DNA from: Paraspadella gotoi
Lineage: Eukaryota; Chaetognatha
Length of the DNA stretch: 64,000 bases
Direction of reading: 5' to 3'
Assembly (NCBI GenBank): GCA_051294375.1
Contig: CM119268.1
Location: 8,914,806 to 8,978,805 of the forward strand
Part shown: piece after piece, positions 22,220-33,769 of the stretch
Layout: each line of letters begins with the position of its first letter
Numbering within the stretch: position 1 is the stretch's first letter
Program-made: the position numbers and the translations under genes
The notes under the pieces: generated by a model
What the model saw: only the letters and a program-made list of their open reading frames with translations
Database searches by the model: none
What the model was told of the DNA's origin: nothing

Positions 22220-23080
22220 GGGCGTGGCCGATTCTGTTCGAATCTAAAGGAATGAAGTGATTCGAACTTTGAGTGTTAGATTTAATTGGTTGATTGAATG
22301 GTGTTCAGGTGGTCACAAAAGGATGTCATTGATGGTCATTGATTGGTCATTGATTGGTCATTGCGATGGTTGAATTGGACGACGCATTGAGTGTTGGCAC
22401 TCAATGGCACTGCAAATCATTGCGAGCCTTCAATTTAGATATTGTTTAAAAAATAGAGAATTTTCGTAAAAAGATATTTGATGATTAAATTTAATTGATC
22501 TGGAGATAAAAGAAACGGGAAATATAGCACTAAAGATTAAAATGGAAAATTTAAAATGGAATTCCTTTCCTATAAAACGTCTTCAACTTTTTAAGTTAAA
22601 ATATTTTTTTAAAAATCTGATGATTCAAAAGTAAAAAAATCCAAGATCCATTTGGCCAGGCCCGCGGGGGCGAGAGCCTGGAAATCGTTAAAAGCTACAA
22701 GTTTTAAGTTTTTTTATTATTATCGATTAAAAAAAAACTTGAAGGCGAATAATTAATAAAATATGTTTTAAAATCTGTCCTTTCACATTTGTAAATATTC
22801 TTAAAAATATCCTGAAAATTGTATACCAAAAAAAAAATGACTTGTCAACATAGAATCGAAGAAAAAAAAAAATCCCCGATATCACATTAGCGAATGAAAA
22901 GTCCATTCACGAGCGTCTTCGTGAAAACGAAACGAATCTCACAGTAGCGCAAATGGACCCCCCTCTTCGCAACAACAACGACAACAACTAGATTCGACGA
23001 CCCCCGGACTTCTCCATGCAAATCGCGTCTTTAGATCCGCGCTCCAAATCTCGGCAAAGAGTTTTCCTTTCTTCGCCGTG
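22220..23080. other. No gene recognised
   Basis: AT-rich unique sequence with a small TGGTCATTGAT repeat near 22320-22365. Confidence 0.5.
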
Positions 23081-23091
23081 AACGGAAGTTC

Positions 23092-24292
23092 GTGTGGGGG
23101 AGGGAGAGGAGGCGAAGGGGGAAGAAGAAGGTGGGGTTCGAGGAGTAAAGTAAGGGGGAGAGGAGTAAGGGGGAAGAGGAGGGGAAGAGGGGGAAGAGGA
23201 AGGTGGGGTCGAAGAGTAAGGAGGAGAGGAGTAAGGGGGAGAGGAGAAAAAAGGAGAGGAGTAAAGGGGGAGAGGAGTAAAAAAGGAGAGGAGTAAGGGG
23301 GAGAGGAGGGGAGAGGGGGAAGAGAGCTGGGGTTCGAGGAGTAAGAGGGGAGAGGAGTATGAGGGGGAGAAGGAGTAAAAGGAGAGGAGTAAAGGGGGAA
23401 AGGAGGGGAGAGGGGGAAGAGAAGTTGAGGTTCGAGGAGTAAGGGGGGAGAGGAGAATGGGGGGAAGAGGAGTAAAAAAGGAGAGGAGTAAGGGGGAGAG
23501 GAGGGGAGAGGGAAGAGAAGGTGGGTTGCGAGGAGTAAGGAGGGGAAGGAGTATGGGGGAGAGGAGTAAAAAGGGAGAGGAAGTAAGGGGGGAGAGTGAG
23601 GGGAGAGGGAGAAGAGAAGCTGAGGGTTTCGAGGATAGGAGGGGAGAAGGAGTAGGGGGAGAGGAGTAAAAAAGGAGAGGAGTAAAGGGAAGAGGAGGGA
23701 AGAAGGGGGAAGAGAAAAGTTTGAGGTTCGAGGAGTAAGGGGGGAGAAAGGAGAATGGGGGGAGAAGGAGTAAAAAAAGGAAAGGAGTAAGGGGGGAGGA
23801 GGGGAGAGGGGGAGAGAAGGTGGGTTCGAGAGTAAGGAGGGGAGAGGAGTATGGGGGAGAGGAGATAAAAAGGGAGACGGAAGTAAAAGGGGGGAGCAAG
23901 GGGAGGAAGAGGGAAGAGAAGGGGGTTCGAGAAGTTAGGAGGGGAGAGGGAGGGTGGAAGTTGGGGGGAGAGGAGTATAAAAAAGGAAGAGGAGTAGGGG
24001 GAGAGGAGTAAAAGGAGAGATGGGGGAGGAGGGAGAGGAGGAAGAGAGTGGGGTTCGGAGGAGGTAAGGGGGGAGAGGAGTATGGGGGAGAGAGAAAAAA
24101 GGAGAGGAGTAGGGGAGAGGAGTAAAAAAGGAGAGAGTAAGTGGGGAGAGGAGGGAGAGGGGGAAGAGAAGGTGGGGTTTTAGGAGTAAAGGAGGGGAGA
24201 GGAGTATGGGGAGAGGATGTAAAAAAGGAGTAAGGGGAGAAGAGGAAAGGGGGGGGAAAATAGGGCTGGGGTTTGAGGCGTAAGGGGGAGAT
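23092..24292 (+). repeat. Purine-rich minisatellite, about 95-120 bp higher-order unit
   Basis: About 1.2 kb of almost pure purine on the plus strand. A marker GGGTTCGAGGAGTAAG recurs about 12 times (near 23132, 23206, 23330, 23429, 23523, 23625, 23724, 23821, 23926, 24052, 24175 and 24271). Units between markers are built from GGGGGAGAGGAGTA and AAAAAAGGAGAGGAGTA submotifs. Units vary by indels. The 439-codon Pro/Leu/Ser frame on the other strand is a by-product of the repeat. Confidence 0.92.
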
Positions 24293-24458
24293 ATTACGCC
24301 GGGCCAATTGCTTTTGCGTTTAAACTGTCAAACTTCGCGCAGTTTCGGGGAAGATAACTATAAGTTCACCCGCAAATACGCCCTGCGGCGGTCTTCGCCG
24401 GGGATTTCATTCCCGGCAAATCCCCGCCCCAATTCTTGACGGGGACGAAAAAATGGCC

Positions 24459-24628
24459 CACTCTCTCTCTCTGTCTCTCTCTCTCTCTCTCTCCTCTCTC
24501 TTCTCTCTCTCTCTTCTCTCTTCTCTCTCCTCTTTTCTTCTCTGTCTCTCTCTCTCTCTCTCTCTTTCTCTCTTCTTCTCTCTTTTCTCTCTTTCTTTCA
24601 CTCTCTTTCTGTTTCTCTTTGTCTCTCA
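24459..24628 (+). repeat. (CT)n-rich tract
   Basis: 170 bp of CT repeats interrupted by TTCTC and CTCC. Confidence 0.9.
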
Positions 24629-24894
24629 AAAGTTCCTTATTTTTTTTAATATATTTTTAATTAACTACAGAAATATTATAACAGAAAAAGTAAGAAAAAG
24701 AATGACAAAAAAAGAAAGATATAAAAAGAAATGAAAAAATTAAAGAAAGAAGGAAAAAAAAAGAAAGAAAGAATTACTAATTATTATTAATTGATAATTG
24801 TTTATTATTGATTAGTTGGTTATTATGTTTTGTTTGATTCCCTCTCTCATCTCTCTCTGATTGATTGATTGATTGATTGATTTTGACCCACTTA

Positions 24895-24995
24895 ATAAAA
24901 TTATTTTTTAAACTTTTCGTGAGGAATTCGAATCTGCTTTTAAAAAATAAGAAAAAATATTTTAAAATTTTGACATTTTCTATGGTGAGTAACTA
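24895..24995 (+). repeat. AT-rich dispersed repeat, copy 1
   Basis: AACTTTTCGTGAG..TTGAATCT-like sequence followed by AAAATAAGAAAAA and TTTTAACATTTTCTA-like blocks matches 33045-33145 in order. Confidence 0.5.
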
Positions 24996-26347
24996 TTATA
25001 AATAATAGGCGGTAATGCAAAAATTAAAAAATAAATTTTTTTTATTTAAAAATTTAAAAATATTTACAGGTGTTCGTGATCGTTCGTGTGATCTGCTATT
25101 CGATTATTTTGATTCCACTTGATTTTGTATATTTGGCTATGCATTAGAGAACAGAGAGACGAGAAAGAAAGTGAGAGAGAGATAAAAATAGAAAAAAATT
25201 AAATAGAGTGAGAAAAGAGATAGAAATAGAGGATAATACAAAGAGAGAGAAAGATAGACTGAGACAGAGAGAGAAAGATTATATATGAAAATAAAAAAAA
25301 GAGAGAGAGGTAAAAAGAGAGAGAGAGAGTGAGAGAGAGAAAGTAAGGAGAGATAAAAATAGAAAAAAAAGAAATAGAGTGAGAAAAGAGAGAGAGTTAG
25401 AAATAAAAAATAGAAAAAGAGAAAGGTGAAACAGGAGAGAGATAAAATAAAAATAGAGGGTTTAGGAATGAATCTAAATGCAAATAAATTATTTTTTTTT
25501 AAATTAGGATCGGTAATGACATCGCAGGAGAATCAATTAAAATATTTTTATAAACAGAGGACTCCCATGATAAACAGATCTAGTGATTTTGTGGCGGGGA
25601 TAGGGCTTCAACGTTATCCATCAAAAATATAGTGGCGGGGATTCCCGCCATGGATAAGGCAGAGGAGGCTTTAAAACAGTGAATCCCCCTGTAAAAAATA
25701 GTGGCGGGGATTCCCCAAAACAGAGGAAAAAAAAACAGTTTTCGTGAACAGAAAGAGGGGCGCAGTTCAAACTGTCCCCTTATAGGCAGTTTCAACTGCG
25801 CCTTATTGGACGGACGCTCATACTTGGTAAGGGGGGGAAGGAGGTAAGAGGGGAGAGGGAGTAAAGGATAGAGAGGAGGGAAGGAGGAAGATGGGGTTGG
25901 ATGGGATAAGAAGCGGCGTTGGAAACGAGGAAACTAGTCTAGGGTAGGATTGGGATTATGAGTTACTAAGGTGGGGCTCTTAGGGACGCCGGTGATGTAT
26001 GTGGGTAAGCAAAACGGACGAAGTTAGTAAGTTATGGTAAGGTAAAGCAAAGAAAGGTGGGAATGATCTGTTATGAGTCGGATCTACGATGCTGACGAAG
26101 GGAATCAGGCGATGATGATGCAGATGATGAATTGATGTAGTTAATCGAGATGGTTAATGGAAATGGAAGCGGAGAAGCGAAGCGACGAAGCGGTTCTAGT
26201 AGCGGAGATGGGATGGAGTCGGTGGAGCGGTCGAGGTGAGGAGCGGATGACGTGAGGAGCGGATGAGCCGCCTTGGTGGGGAGAGGGCTTTCGAAAAAGA
26301 CCCGGACCATTAACGGAAGTTAGATGGAACGAAAGAGAACGAGGGAG

Positions 26348-26348
<1 letters not shown>

Positions 26349-26388
<40 letters not shown>
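26349..26388 (+). repeat. (GA)n microsatellite
   Basis: About 20 pure GA repeats. Confidence 0.95.
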
Positions 26389-26390
<2 letters not shown>

Positions 26391-26699
26391 GCTAATAGAC
26401 AGGTAGAGAAAATCTTACGCGTTGTTGAAAACACAATTTCTGAGAGGACATATTGATTTCTCAAACCCGGAAATATTTTACAAAAAAACATTAGCAATAA
26501 TTCTGAGAAAGCTTTAGTCGCTGAGCGAAAAAAAAGCTATACAGTAGGCAAAGCGGCAAAGTTACAATTCGAGAACGTACGGTTTACTTTATTTTCTTGA
26601 AGTCTTAAAAAAAACAAGAACTGTGATTCCAATGAGTTGCGCCGCAGTGTCTTTATTTTCTTTGATCACATGATATGACTTGACATGAGATGAGTAAAA

Positions 26700-26952
26700 A
26701 AACTTTTTTTGCCCTTGTATTTATGACATGCACTGCATCGAGTCTTTTATTCCTTATTGTTTTAGGATTTTCTGAAGGCGGCGCTTGCAGTCCCTTATAT
26801 TTGTGGTTTTTTTCTGTCTTAACAAATAAACAACAACTATAGTCGAATTTTATACATTTTTCACGTAAATGGGACAAACCGACAGACAGACAGACCGTCC
26901 AACAGACCGACAGACCAACCGAAAAGTGACTTTTAGAGTTGCTCCGCAACTA
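26700..26952 (+). mobile_element. Interspersed repeat of about 260 bp, copy 1
   Basis: Shares with 53626-53896 the ordered blocks GTATTTATGACATGCA, TCTTTTATTC, TCTGAAGGCGGCGCT, CTGTCTTAACAAAT and GACAGACAGACCG, and a closing GTTGCTCCGCAAC hairpin. Both copies lie in the same orientation. It has no coding frame, so it is probably a non-autonomous element; the class is unknown. Confidence 0.65.
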
Positions 26953-27079
26953 AAAAAGAAAGATAGAAACCGAAAACGCAGTTAGAACTAAACGGTTTTG
27001 CGCTTGTTTTCTTTCGTCCCTCTTTGACTTCTCCCTCTTTTAAAGCCTACTACAGATTCTGGCATGTTTCCAGTCACTC

Positions 27080-27140
27080 TTCTCTCTCTCTCTCTTTCTC
27101 TCTCTCTCCCTCTCTCACTCTCACTCTCTCTCTTTCTCTC
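27080..27140 (+). repeat. (CT)n microsatellite
   Basis: Interrupted CT repeats. Confidence 0.9.
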
Positions 27141-27386
27141 TGTCTTTTTCCCATTCTCTATTTTCCACATTCTTTTTTTTCTCCTATCTATTCCGTCATT
27201 TAAAAAAAAAAAACTCTTTTCAAATGTTTACTTTTCGTTTATTCTTTTGTTTTAATTATCCATCTTGTTATTTCTTTTTAATTATGTTTAATAATATCTG
27301 CCGACTCTGTGAACAGATTTTGTTTTCCAGGACTGGACTCACCAGTCATTTTCCTTCTTTGTTTACATGGTCTCATCTCATGATAG

Positions 27387-27458
27387 ACTCTCTTCTCTCT
27401 CTCTGTTTGTCTCTCTCGTTTTCCTTTTCCGAGTTTCTTCCTCTCTCTCTCTCTTCTC

Positions 27459-27498
<40 letters not shown>

Positions 27499-27520
27499 CC
27501 CTTCTTTCTCTCTCTCCAGT
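27387..27520 (+). repeat. (CT)n microsatellite
   Basis: Interrupted CT repeats, purest at about 27465-27497. Confidence 0.9.
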
Positions 27521-28477
27521 CTCCTCCCCTTTTTGGCTTTTTTCCCATTGTTTTTATGTCGATTGTGGAAAAGGTCAGTTCGGCGTTAAACACTTTTATT
27601 CTGACCTTCACAACTTTTCCCTCGTTTTTCTCTCCGACGGATTTCGCCCAGCGGAGCTAAAAAAAGGGGAAGGGGCGGTAGTGGGGGGTGTAAGGGGGGG
27701 AAAGAGAATGCGGAGTGATAACTGCTGTGGTTGAAACTGGTGACAGCCCATCGAAAATAGGGTGATAACGATTCGCGACGAAGGAAAAGAAAGAAAAATC
27801 TACTGGTTTTCGGGGGGAAAAGTTGTTGCTGGTTTTTGTTGTTGTTGTTGTTGCTGTTGTTGCGTCTAGAATTCTGATTCGAAATAAAAAACTTGGAGGT
27901 TAGTTGAAAAAAAAGAATTGTTGCAGTTAAACTTATAGAGAACGTGAGCGCGGCCCTTGGAAATGTATTACAATGGCATCAAAAGAGTCAGTCAGGCGAC
28001 AAGAATTTTCTATTGTAAAATGTAAGGGAGAGAGTCTTGATACACTTCGACAAATGCGAGATCGCAAGAAGGATTTCCAACAGCAAAAACCGACATTATC
28101 CCTCTCCACCAAAAGAAATAAAAAACTGTGCACGTGACTTAGAATCGAGGGTCATGTGACGGAAAAAAAAAACTTCTTTTATTTTGGAAGAAAAAAAATA
28201 TGATTCTAAGTCGAAGAAAATAGGAATTTCCGCCTGGCCGGAGTCGCCCCTAGGAAGGAGGGGAGGAAAGGAAAGTAAAATAAGAGGAGGAAAGGGAGGA
28301 AAGGTTTTTTATAGGAAGGAAAGAATGGTAGAGGAGGAAAAGAATAAAATGGATGGACAATGGACTTTGCACCGAAAAGGAAAGAAGGGATAAAAATAGA
28401 ATCGAAAATGAGGCCGAATGAAAAACGGAAAAAAAAAACGACAAGAATTTTGTGCGGGTAAGAATAAAAAGTGGGGA

Positions 28478-28582
28478 GAGAGAGAGAGAGAGAGGATGAG
28501 AGACGAGAGAGAGAGAGAGGAGAGAGACGAGAGAGAGAGATGAGGAGAGAGAGAGAGAGCAGAGAGAGAGAGAGAGAGAGAA
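28478..28582 (+). repeat. (GA)n microsatellite
   Basis: GA repeats interrupted by GACGAG and GAGGAG. Confidence 0.9.
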
Positions 28583-29386
28583 ATATACGGGAATGGAGAT
28601 CGAGCGAGGAAAAGTAAAAGTAATAGAAGTTTAGATGGCAACGGGAATGAGAATGGCACTTGGAAGAAAATGGCAATTGAGGAATTGGTACTTTGAGAGA
28701 TGAGAAGAGGAGAGACGAGAGAGAGAGAGGAGAAACAAAGGTTCAGTGAGAATGAGAAGACTGAAAAATGAATAATGATTAATAATCAAGCATGTTAATT
28801 CTCCTTCTTTCTTTTTTCCCCTTTTCTTATTGTATCTGTCTTTCTTTCTTTCTCTCTTTATGTCTTCATTTCTCTCTCTTCTGATATTTTTCCTCATTAA
28901 CATCTCCACATTATAAGGAGGAGGAATAAACGATAACGTCTTTTTTAAAAAAAAACCCCAGCCTCCGATATGTAAATAAACTTAAACCGCATTGGAAAAA
29001 AAAAGTTTTGTAGAAGTTTTCATTTTTCTTTTTTTTTCTCTCGAATCTATAAAAATGGAGACGATAACAGAGCGTGGGTTTAAGCGTGGGAAGGTCGAGA
29101 GGGAACAGCCGCGTTTCTATGACAACGCAACGTGACGTTGACTGGAAAGAAAGAGAGGAAGAAAATACAAAATAAATTAATAGTAAACGAATCAAAACAC
29201 GAATTTAAATTATATCTTAAAGAAAAAAGTGAAGAATAAAAACAGCAAACGGGAAAAGGAGAGAAGAAAATAGATAGAAGGATAGATAAAAACAAAGTCA
29301 GAAAGAAGGAATGAAAGAAAGATGAAAAGAAAGGGAAAAATAAGAAAGAAATAATAAAAGAAAAAAACAAAGAAAGAAATAAAAAG

Positions 29387-29490
<104 letters not shown>

Positions 29491-29875
29491 AACGAAATAA
29501 ACATTGGAGCAAAAGTAAAACAAGACAATAAAGATGCAAAAAAGAGGAAAATAAAAGGAAAACCTCGGGGTTTTATTCCCTCGTGATTTGCGCGTCACCG
29601 AATTCTTCCCGGTTTCGCCAGAGAGAGAAAGAGAATCACGCGCGACGTGAAAACGAAAACTCCCGACGGGTGAGTCTCTCACGCCATCGAAACGGGTGAG
29701 TCGCTCACGCCGCTTCAACGAGTGAGGATCTCAGGCTCTCGGCTTTTTTTTAGATTGAGTTCGGGTGAGTCTCGACGCGACTTCCGGCGCGCGCGACGCT
29801 CACAACGCTCACCCATATATGTTCACCCGAAACGAGAATTCACTGGAGGGAGGGACGAAATGCACTCCGGAGAGG

Positions 29876-30280
29876 AGAGGAGAGAGAGAGAATATGAGAG
29901 AGAGAGAGAGGAGAGAGAGAGAGGAGAGAGAGAGAGAGGAGAGAGAAAGTAAAGGAGAGAAGACGAGAACAGAGAGAGAGAGAGGAAGAGAGAGCAGAGA
30001 AGAGAAGAGAGAGATGAGAGAGAGAGAGGAAGGAGAGAGACAGAGAGTGCAGCAGTCGCATGCGTTTGAGACAAGCAGGCTTCGGAGAAAGGGAAGTGGC
30101 AAAAGGAAAGAAAGTGAAGGAAAGAAGAAGGAAGAGTACATGAGAGAGAGAGAGAGAGGAGAAGAGGGACGAGAGAAGAGAGGAGAGTCAGAAGTGGATG
30201 AGAGACACGGAGAAAACCAAGAGGAGAGACAGAGAGAAAGGAGAGAGATGAGAGGAGAGAGAAGAGAGAGAGAAAATCCA
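29876..30280 (+). repeat. (GA)n-rich region
   Basis: GA repeats with GAGGA interruptions around a short unique segment (30050-30130). It corresponds to 37700-38072 in copy 2. Confidence 0.88.
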
Positions 30281-30385
30281 CGAATAAAGAAAGAGCCCAA
30301 AAGTCAGGCCGCAAATTTTTTTGATGTCGCAGCCCGTTAAAAAAAGGAATTCCTTTCTGTGTTCTTAGCGTGTGACAGTTGGTTT

Positions 30386-30387
<2 letters not shown>

Positions 30388-30439
<52 letters not shown>

Positions 30440-30475
30440 TCTCTCTCTCTCTCGTCTCTCTCTCTCTCTCTCTAT
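30388..30475 (+). repeat. (CT)n microsatellite
   Basis: Corresponds to 38182-38262 in the second duplicate. Confidence 0.92.
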
Positions 30476-31532
30476 GCTACCCTCCCTCAGTCGTCTTATC
30501 TCTATCTGGTAAGAGATTTGAATAAGTAAAAGTCCTCGTATCTCGGCCTCCAAGGTTAGGCGAGGTAAAGAATATGAGAACGAAGAGCGCAAGGGACGAG
30601 CGAAACCTTCGATCCAAATTCCGATTCACAGAATTTAGCTTAAATTCTGAGCCGGCGCAACCTGTCCGGGGTCGCGTTTTTGCATTTCATTCGGCGTTTT
30701 GCCGGATTTTTTGGTTTTTTTTTTTATTATTTACTGAATCAGCGGGCTGTACGGGATTGTGTTTTGCACTTCATTTTCCACTTGGGCAATTCGCTGGCTG
30801 AACTGTTATTTGTCAACTACGGCCAATTGTGCTAGTTGTATGGTTTTTTTTTTTGGACCTGGGATTGTGCGCGGAATTTTATTCTGCCATCTTTCTAGAC
30901 GCAGTTAGTGTGAGCTTGATTTTTGGTCTTTCGGCGTAGTCGTTCCATATTGTTTTTTCCATTGTAGCCAAGTTGAGGGCAGTTCCAAATTTTTTACGGG
31001 CGCCTGTCGTGCTTGACAGCGTCCATCAGACTGTCAGCAGTATCGGCTGAAGCCTGATTTTTTAACTGTTACCCTATTTGCTTGTGTCATAGTTCGTCGA
31101 CTGCGTTATCGTTCTTTTTGCCGAATTTTTATTTACGCCCGTTCAGCTGTTCGAATGATGTGATACATCACTTAGTCGCGCATCTTTTTCACTCGCAATC
31201 TGAAGCTGTTACTTTTTTTGCATGTGGCTTTCCGTGTTAAATGGAATTCGATCTCATCTCTTCGATTCACGCTGTCGGTGTACCGATCGAAACGAGGACC
31301 TTATCACCAACTCATGAGTGATTAAGGGATTCACCGACGTTGACCTCATCAAAATTCCCTTTCCTTAAGGCTTAACTTCTTCTTTCAGATTACTAAAAAA
31401 AAAAAAATCTAAGAAATAAATCTAGAAATAAATAAATAAATAAAGATCAGCGAAAAAAAAAACTGAAAACGCCTGAGGAGAAAAAAACATAATGTCGAAA
31501 TCCATTTTGAAACGATTGACGCATTTTCCCGC

Positions 31533-31636
31533 TTTCTTCTTCTTGCTTCTTCTTTCTTCTTCTTCTTTTCTTCTTCTTCTTCTTCTTCTCTTCTTCTTCT
31601 TCTTCTTCTTCTTCTTCTTTTCTTCTTCTTCTTCGT
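31533..31636 (+). repeat. (TTC)n microsatellite
   Basis: CTT repeats with a few TTTCTT interruptions. Copy 2 has a pure tract at 39351-39440. Confidence 0.93.
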
Positions 31637-31707
31637 CGGCGCGAGATCCATAAATCGCGACATCTTTCTTGGCGAAAAGCCTTTGCCGGGGAAAAACTCT
31701 GCTTTTT

Positions 31708-31732
31708 NNNNNNNNNNNNNNNNNNNNNNNNN
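31708..31732. other. Assembly gap (25 N)
   Basis: The right flank repeats sequence from inside the left-hand block. Confidence 0.99.
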
Positions 31733-31815
31733 AATTTTTATTCTGCATCTTTCTGACGCGTTAGTGGTTGAGTTTGATTTTTTTCTTTCGCGTTGTCGTT
31801 CCATATTTTTTTTTA
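31733..31815 (+). repeat. Third, partial copy of the segmental duplicate after a gap
   Basis: Starts TTTTTATTCTGCATCTTTCT and matches the interior of both copies (about 30870-30960 and 38655-38745) rather than their end, so the contig to the right of the gap does not continue copy 1. Confidence 0.8.
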
Positions 31816-32239
31816 AAAGAGAGAGATAGTTTTTTAACCCTAAATTTTTTCAAGAAAAATCAGTTCGAGAAAGATGGGATATTCCTTAGCTATCCTCTGA
31901 GGTTCCAAACCTGTAAAATCTATTTTTTTTGGGTTTTTGTGATTTTTGAACTAGAAAGGTTTGTAAGCAGAAACCCAAAGTTGTAATGAGCATTCACTTT
32001 TGTAATGAGGTAAAAAATTAGAGCTGCATTTGGATAAATTTTTTTTCTCCAAGAAGAATAATTTTTGAGTTTTTTTGTACTGTTTTTGTTAGCATTTTGA
32101 GATGTTTTTAAAAGTGTTTTTAAGCAATGTTTTACTTTTTAAAAATTTATTTTTTCTTTAAATTGGTGTTAAAATTTTTATTATTGGAGTAGTTTATGTG
32201 TAACAATTTTTTTGTATCATCGGATTTGGCTCACGGGGT

Positions 32240-32680
32240 ACTTGATAAATGCTACAAAATCTGGGGAAAAGTTGTCTCCTTCTTGATAAATGCTGGCAAT
32301 TCTGGGAAAAGTTGTCTCTTTAAAAAATTCTGCATTCTGGCAGAAAAGTTAACTTATTTTTGATAAATGCTAATCTTATTTTTGATAAATGCTAATATCT
32401 GGGAAAAAGTTGTTTCGCTTCTTGATAATGCTACATCTGCTGAATCTGGGAAAAGTTGTCGTCTTGAATTATGCTACAAGTCTGGGGAAAGCATTCTCCT
32501 TGCCATGATGATGCTACATTTAGCAAAAGGTGTTCTCCTTCTTGATAAATGTTACATTCCAGGGAAAAGTTGTCCGTCCTTCTTGGATAAATGCTCATTA
32601 AATGGGAAAAGTTGTTATTCTTGATGTTACTACAGATTGGGGAAGAAAAGTTATTTCATTTTGATAAATGCTCCAATAAA
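32240..32680 (+). repeat. Minisatellite, unit about 40 bp
   Basis: About 11 diverged copies of a unit built from CTTGATAAATGCTACA and ATCTGGGAAAAGTTGTCTCC. Confidence 0.85.
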
Positions 32681-32689
32681 GGCTAGTGA

Positions 32690-33760
32690 AAGTGTCAGAT
32701 CAAAAATTTGAATAGTTGTTCATGACAATCTTGTACTAACAAACAATGATAATAATTTTTTTTTGTTTTAATTCTCAATTTTTGTGTATACGCCCTTATT
32801 TATATATACATAGTAACTTACATACAAAAATGTTAAAATTTTTAAATAGTTTTTTTTAGTTTGAAAGCATGAATTCGAATTCCTGCATAAAAAGTTTGAT
32901 AAAGGAAAATATAAGTCTTAATCAATGAAATTTTTTCATTAAGTTAAATAAATTAAATTAAATTATAGGTTAATTATAACAGTTTTTTTTATGATTTTGA
33001 CCTACTTTAATGAAATAATTTTCTAAAAAAGAGTTATATTTGCTTTCTGAATTAACTTTCGTGAGTAATCTTTGAATCTAGCTTTCAAAAATAAGAAAAA
33101 TCTACTTTTAAAATTTTTAACATTTTCTAGGTGTAAGGTACTAAATAGTAACTATGTATACTGTATACTATGTAAATAAGTTACTTAATGGCATAAATAT
33201 GGGAGTATGAGAGAAAGGAGTAAACTAACAATTTTTTTTAATTTATCAAAAATGTTCATGATCGCTACTATTCAAATTTTGTTCTACTGTGATTTTAATA
33301 AATTTTTGCTAAGCTTTAAGCTAAGTGTTACATATGGGGATGTTTTTTAAGGTTTTTTCACAAATTGACGCCAACTTATAATTAAAATATAGAAAAAAAA
33401 AAAAACTTTGTAAGGCAGCCAAAAACTTTTTAAAAGCCAAACTGATCTTTCTTTTATAAATATTCAAAACTTAAAAAATTTTTTTGAGAATTTCTTATCT
33501 TAAATAAACATTAAAAATTCATGTAATTATTGCTTCGAGCCATTTTAAGAAAATCTTTATCCATTTTGACAAATTTCAGATATATTTATTGAATGTTTTC
33601 ACCTTTTGTTAAGTTCCTCATCATACTTCTGACCTGATTCTCATTGAGTATGAGCCTCTAAAAAAATTAAAAAACCCCAGCGTTTCCTTTCCCTACAGCA
33701 GTTCCTCACTGATGCAATGAGTTTCTCTCGAAGGATGTGTGAGCAGTTTTGTGAACGGCC
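32690..33760. other. AT-rich sequence, no gene recognised
   Basis: Long runs of A/T with one dispersed repeat (33045-33145), leading into the satellite array. Confidence 0.6.
33045..33145 (+). repeat. AT-rich dispersed repeat, copy 2
   Basis: Partner of 24895-24995, left of the satellite array. Confidence 0.5.
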
Positions 33761-33769
33761 CCATTCGCA

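Larger units (their letters stand above)
24660..28200. other. No gene recognised
   Basis: AT-rich and purine-rich unique sequence with GA runs (25150-25430), three GTGGCGGGGATTCCC-type short repeats at about 25592-25710, an interspersed repeat at 26700-26952, CT tracts and a (GTT)n at 27836-27863. No convincing coding frame. Confidence 0.45.

Noticed and set aside
22988-24307. A 439-codon Pro/Leu/Ser-rich frame on the minus strand
   Set aside because: It is the translation of the purine minisatellite. Length comes from absence of stop codons in the repeat, not from selection; units differ by indels yet stay open because every frame lacks stops.
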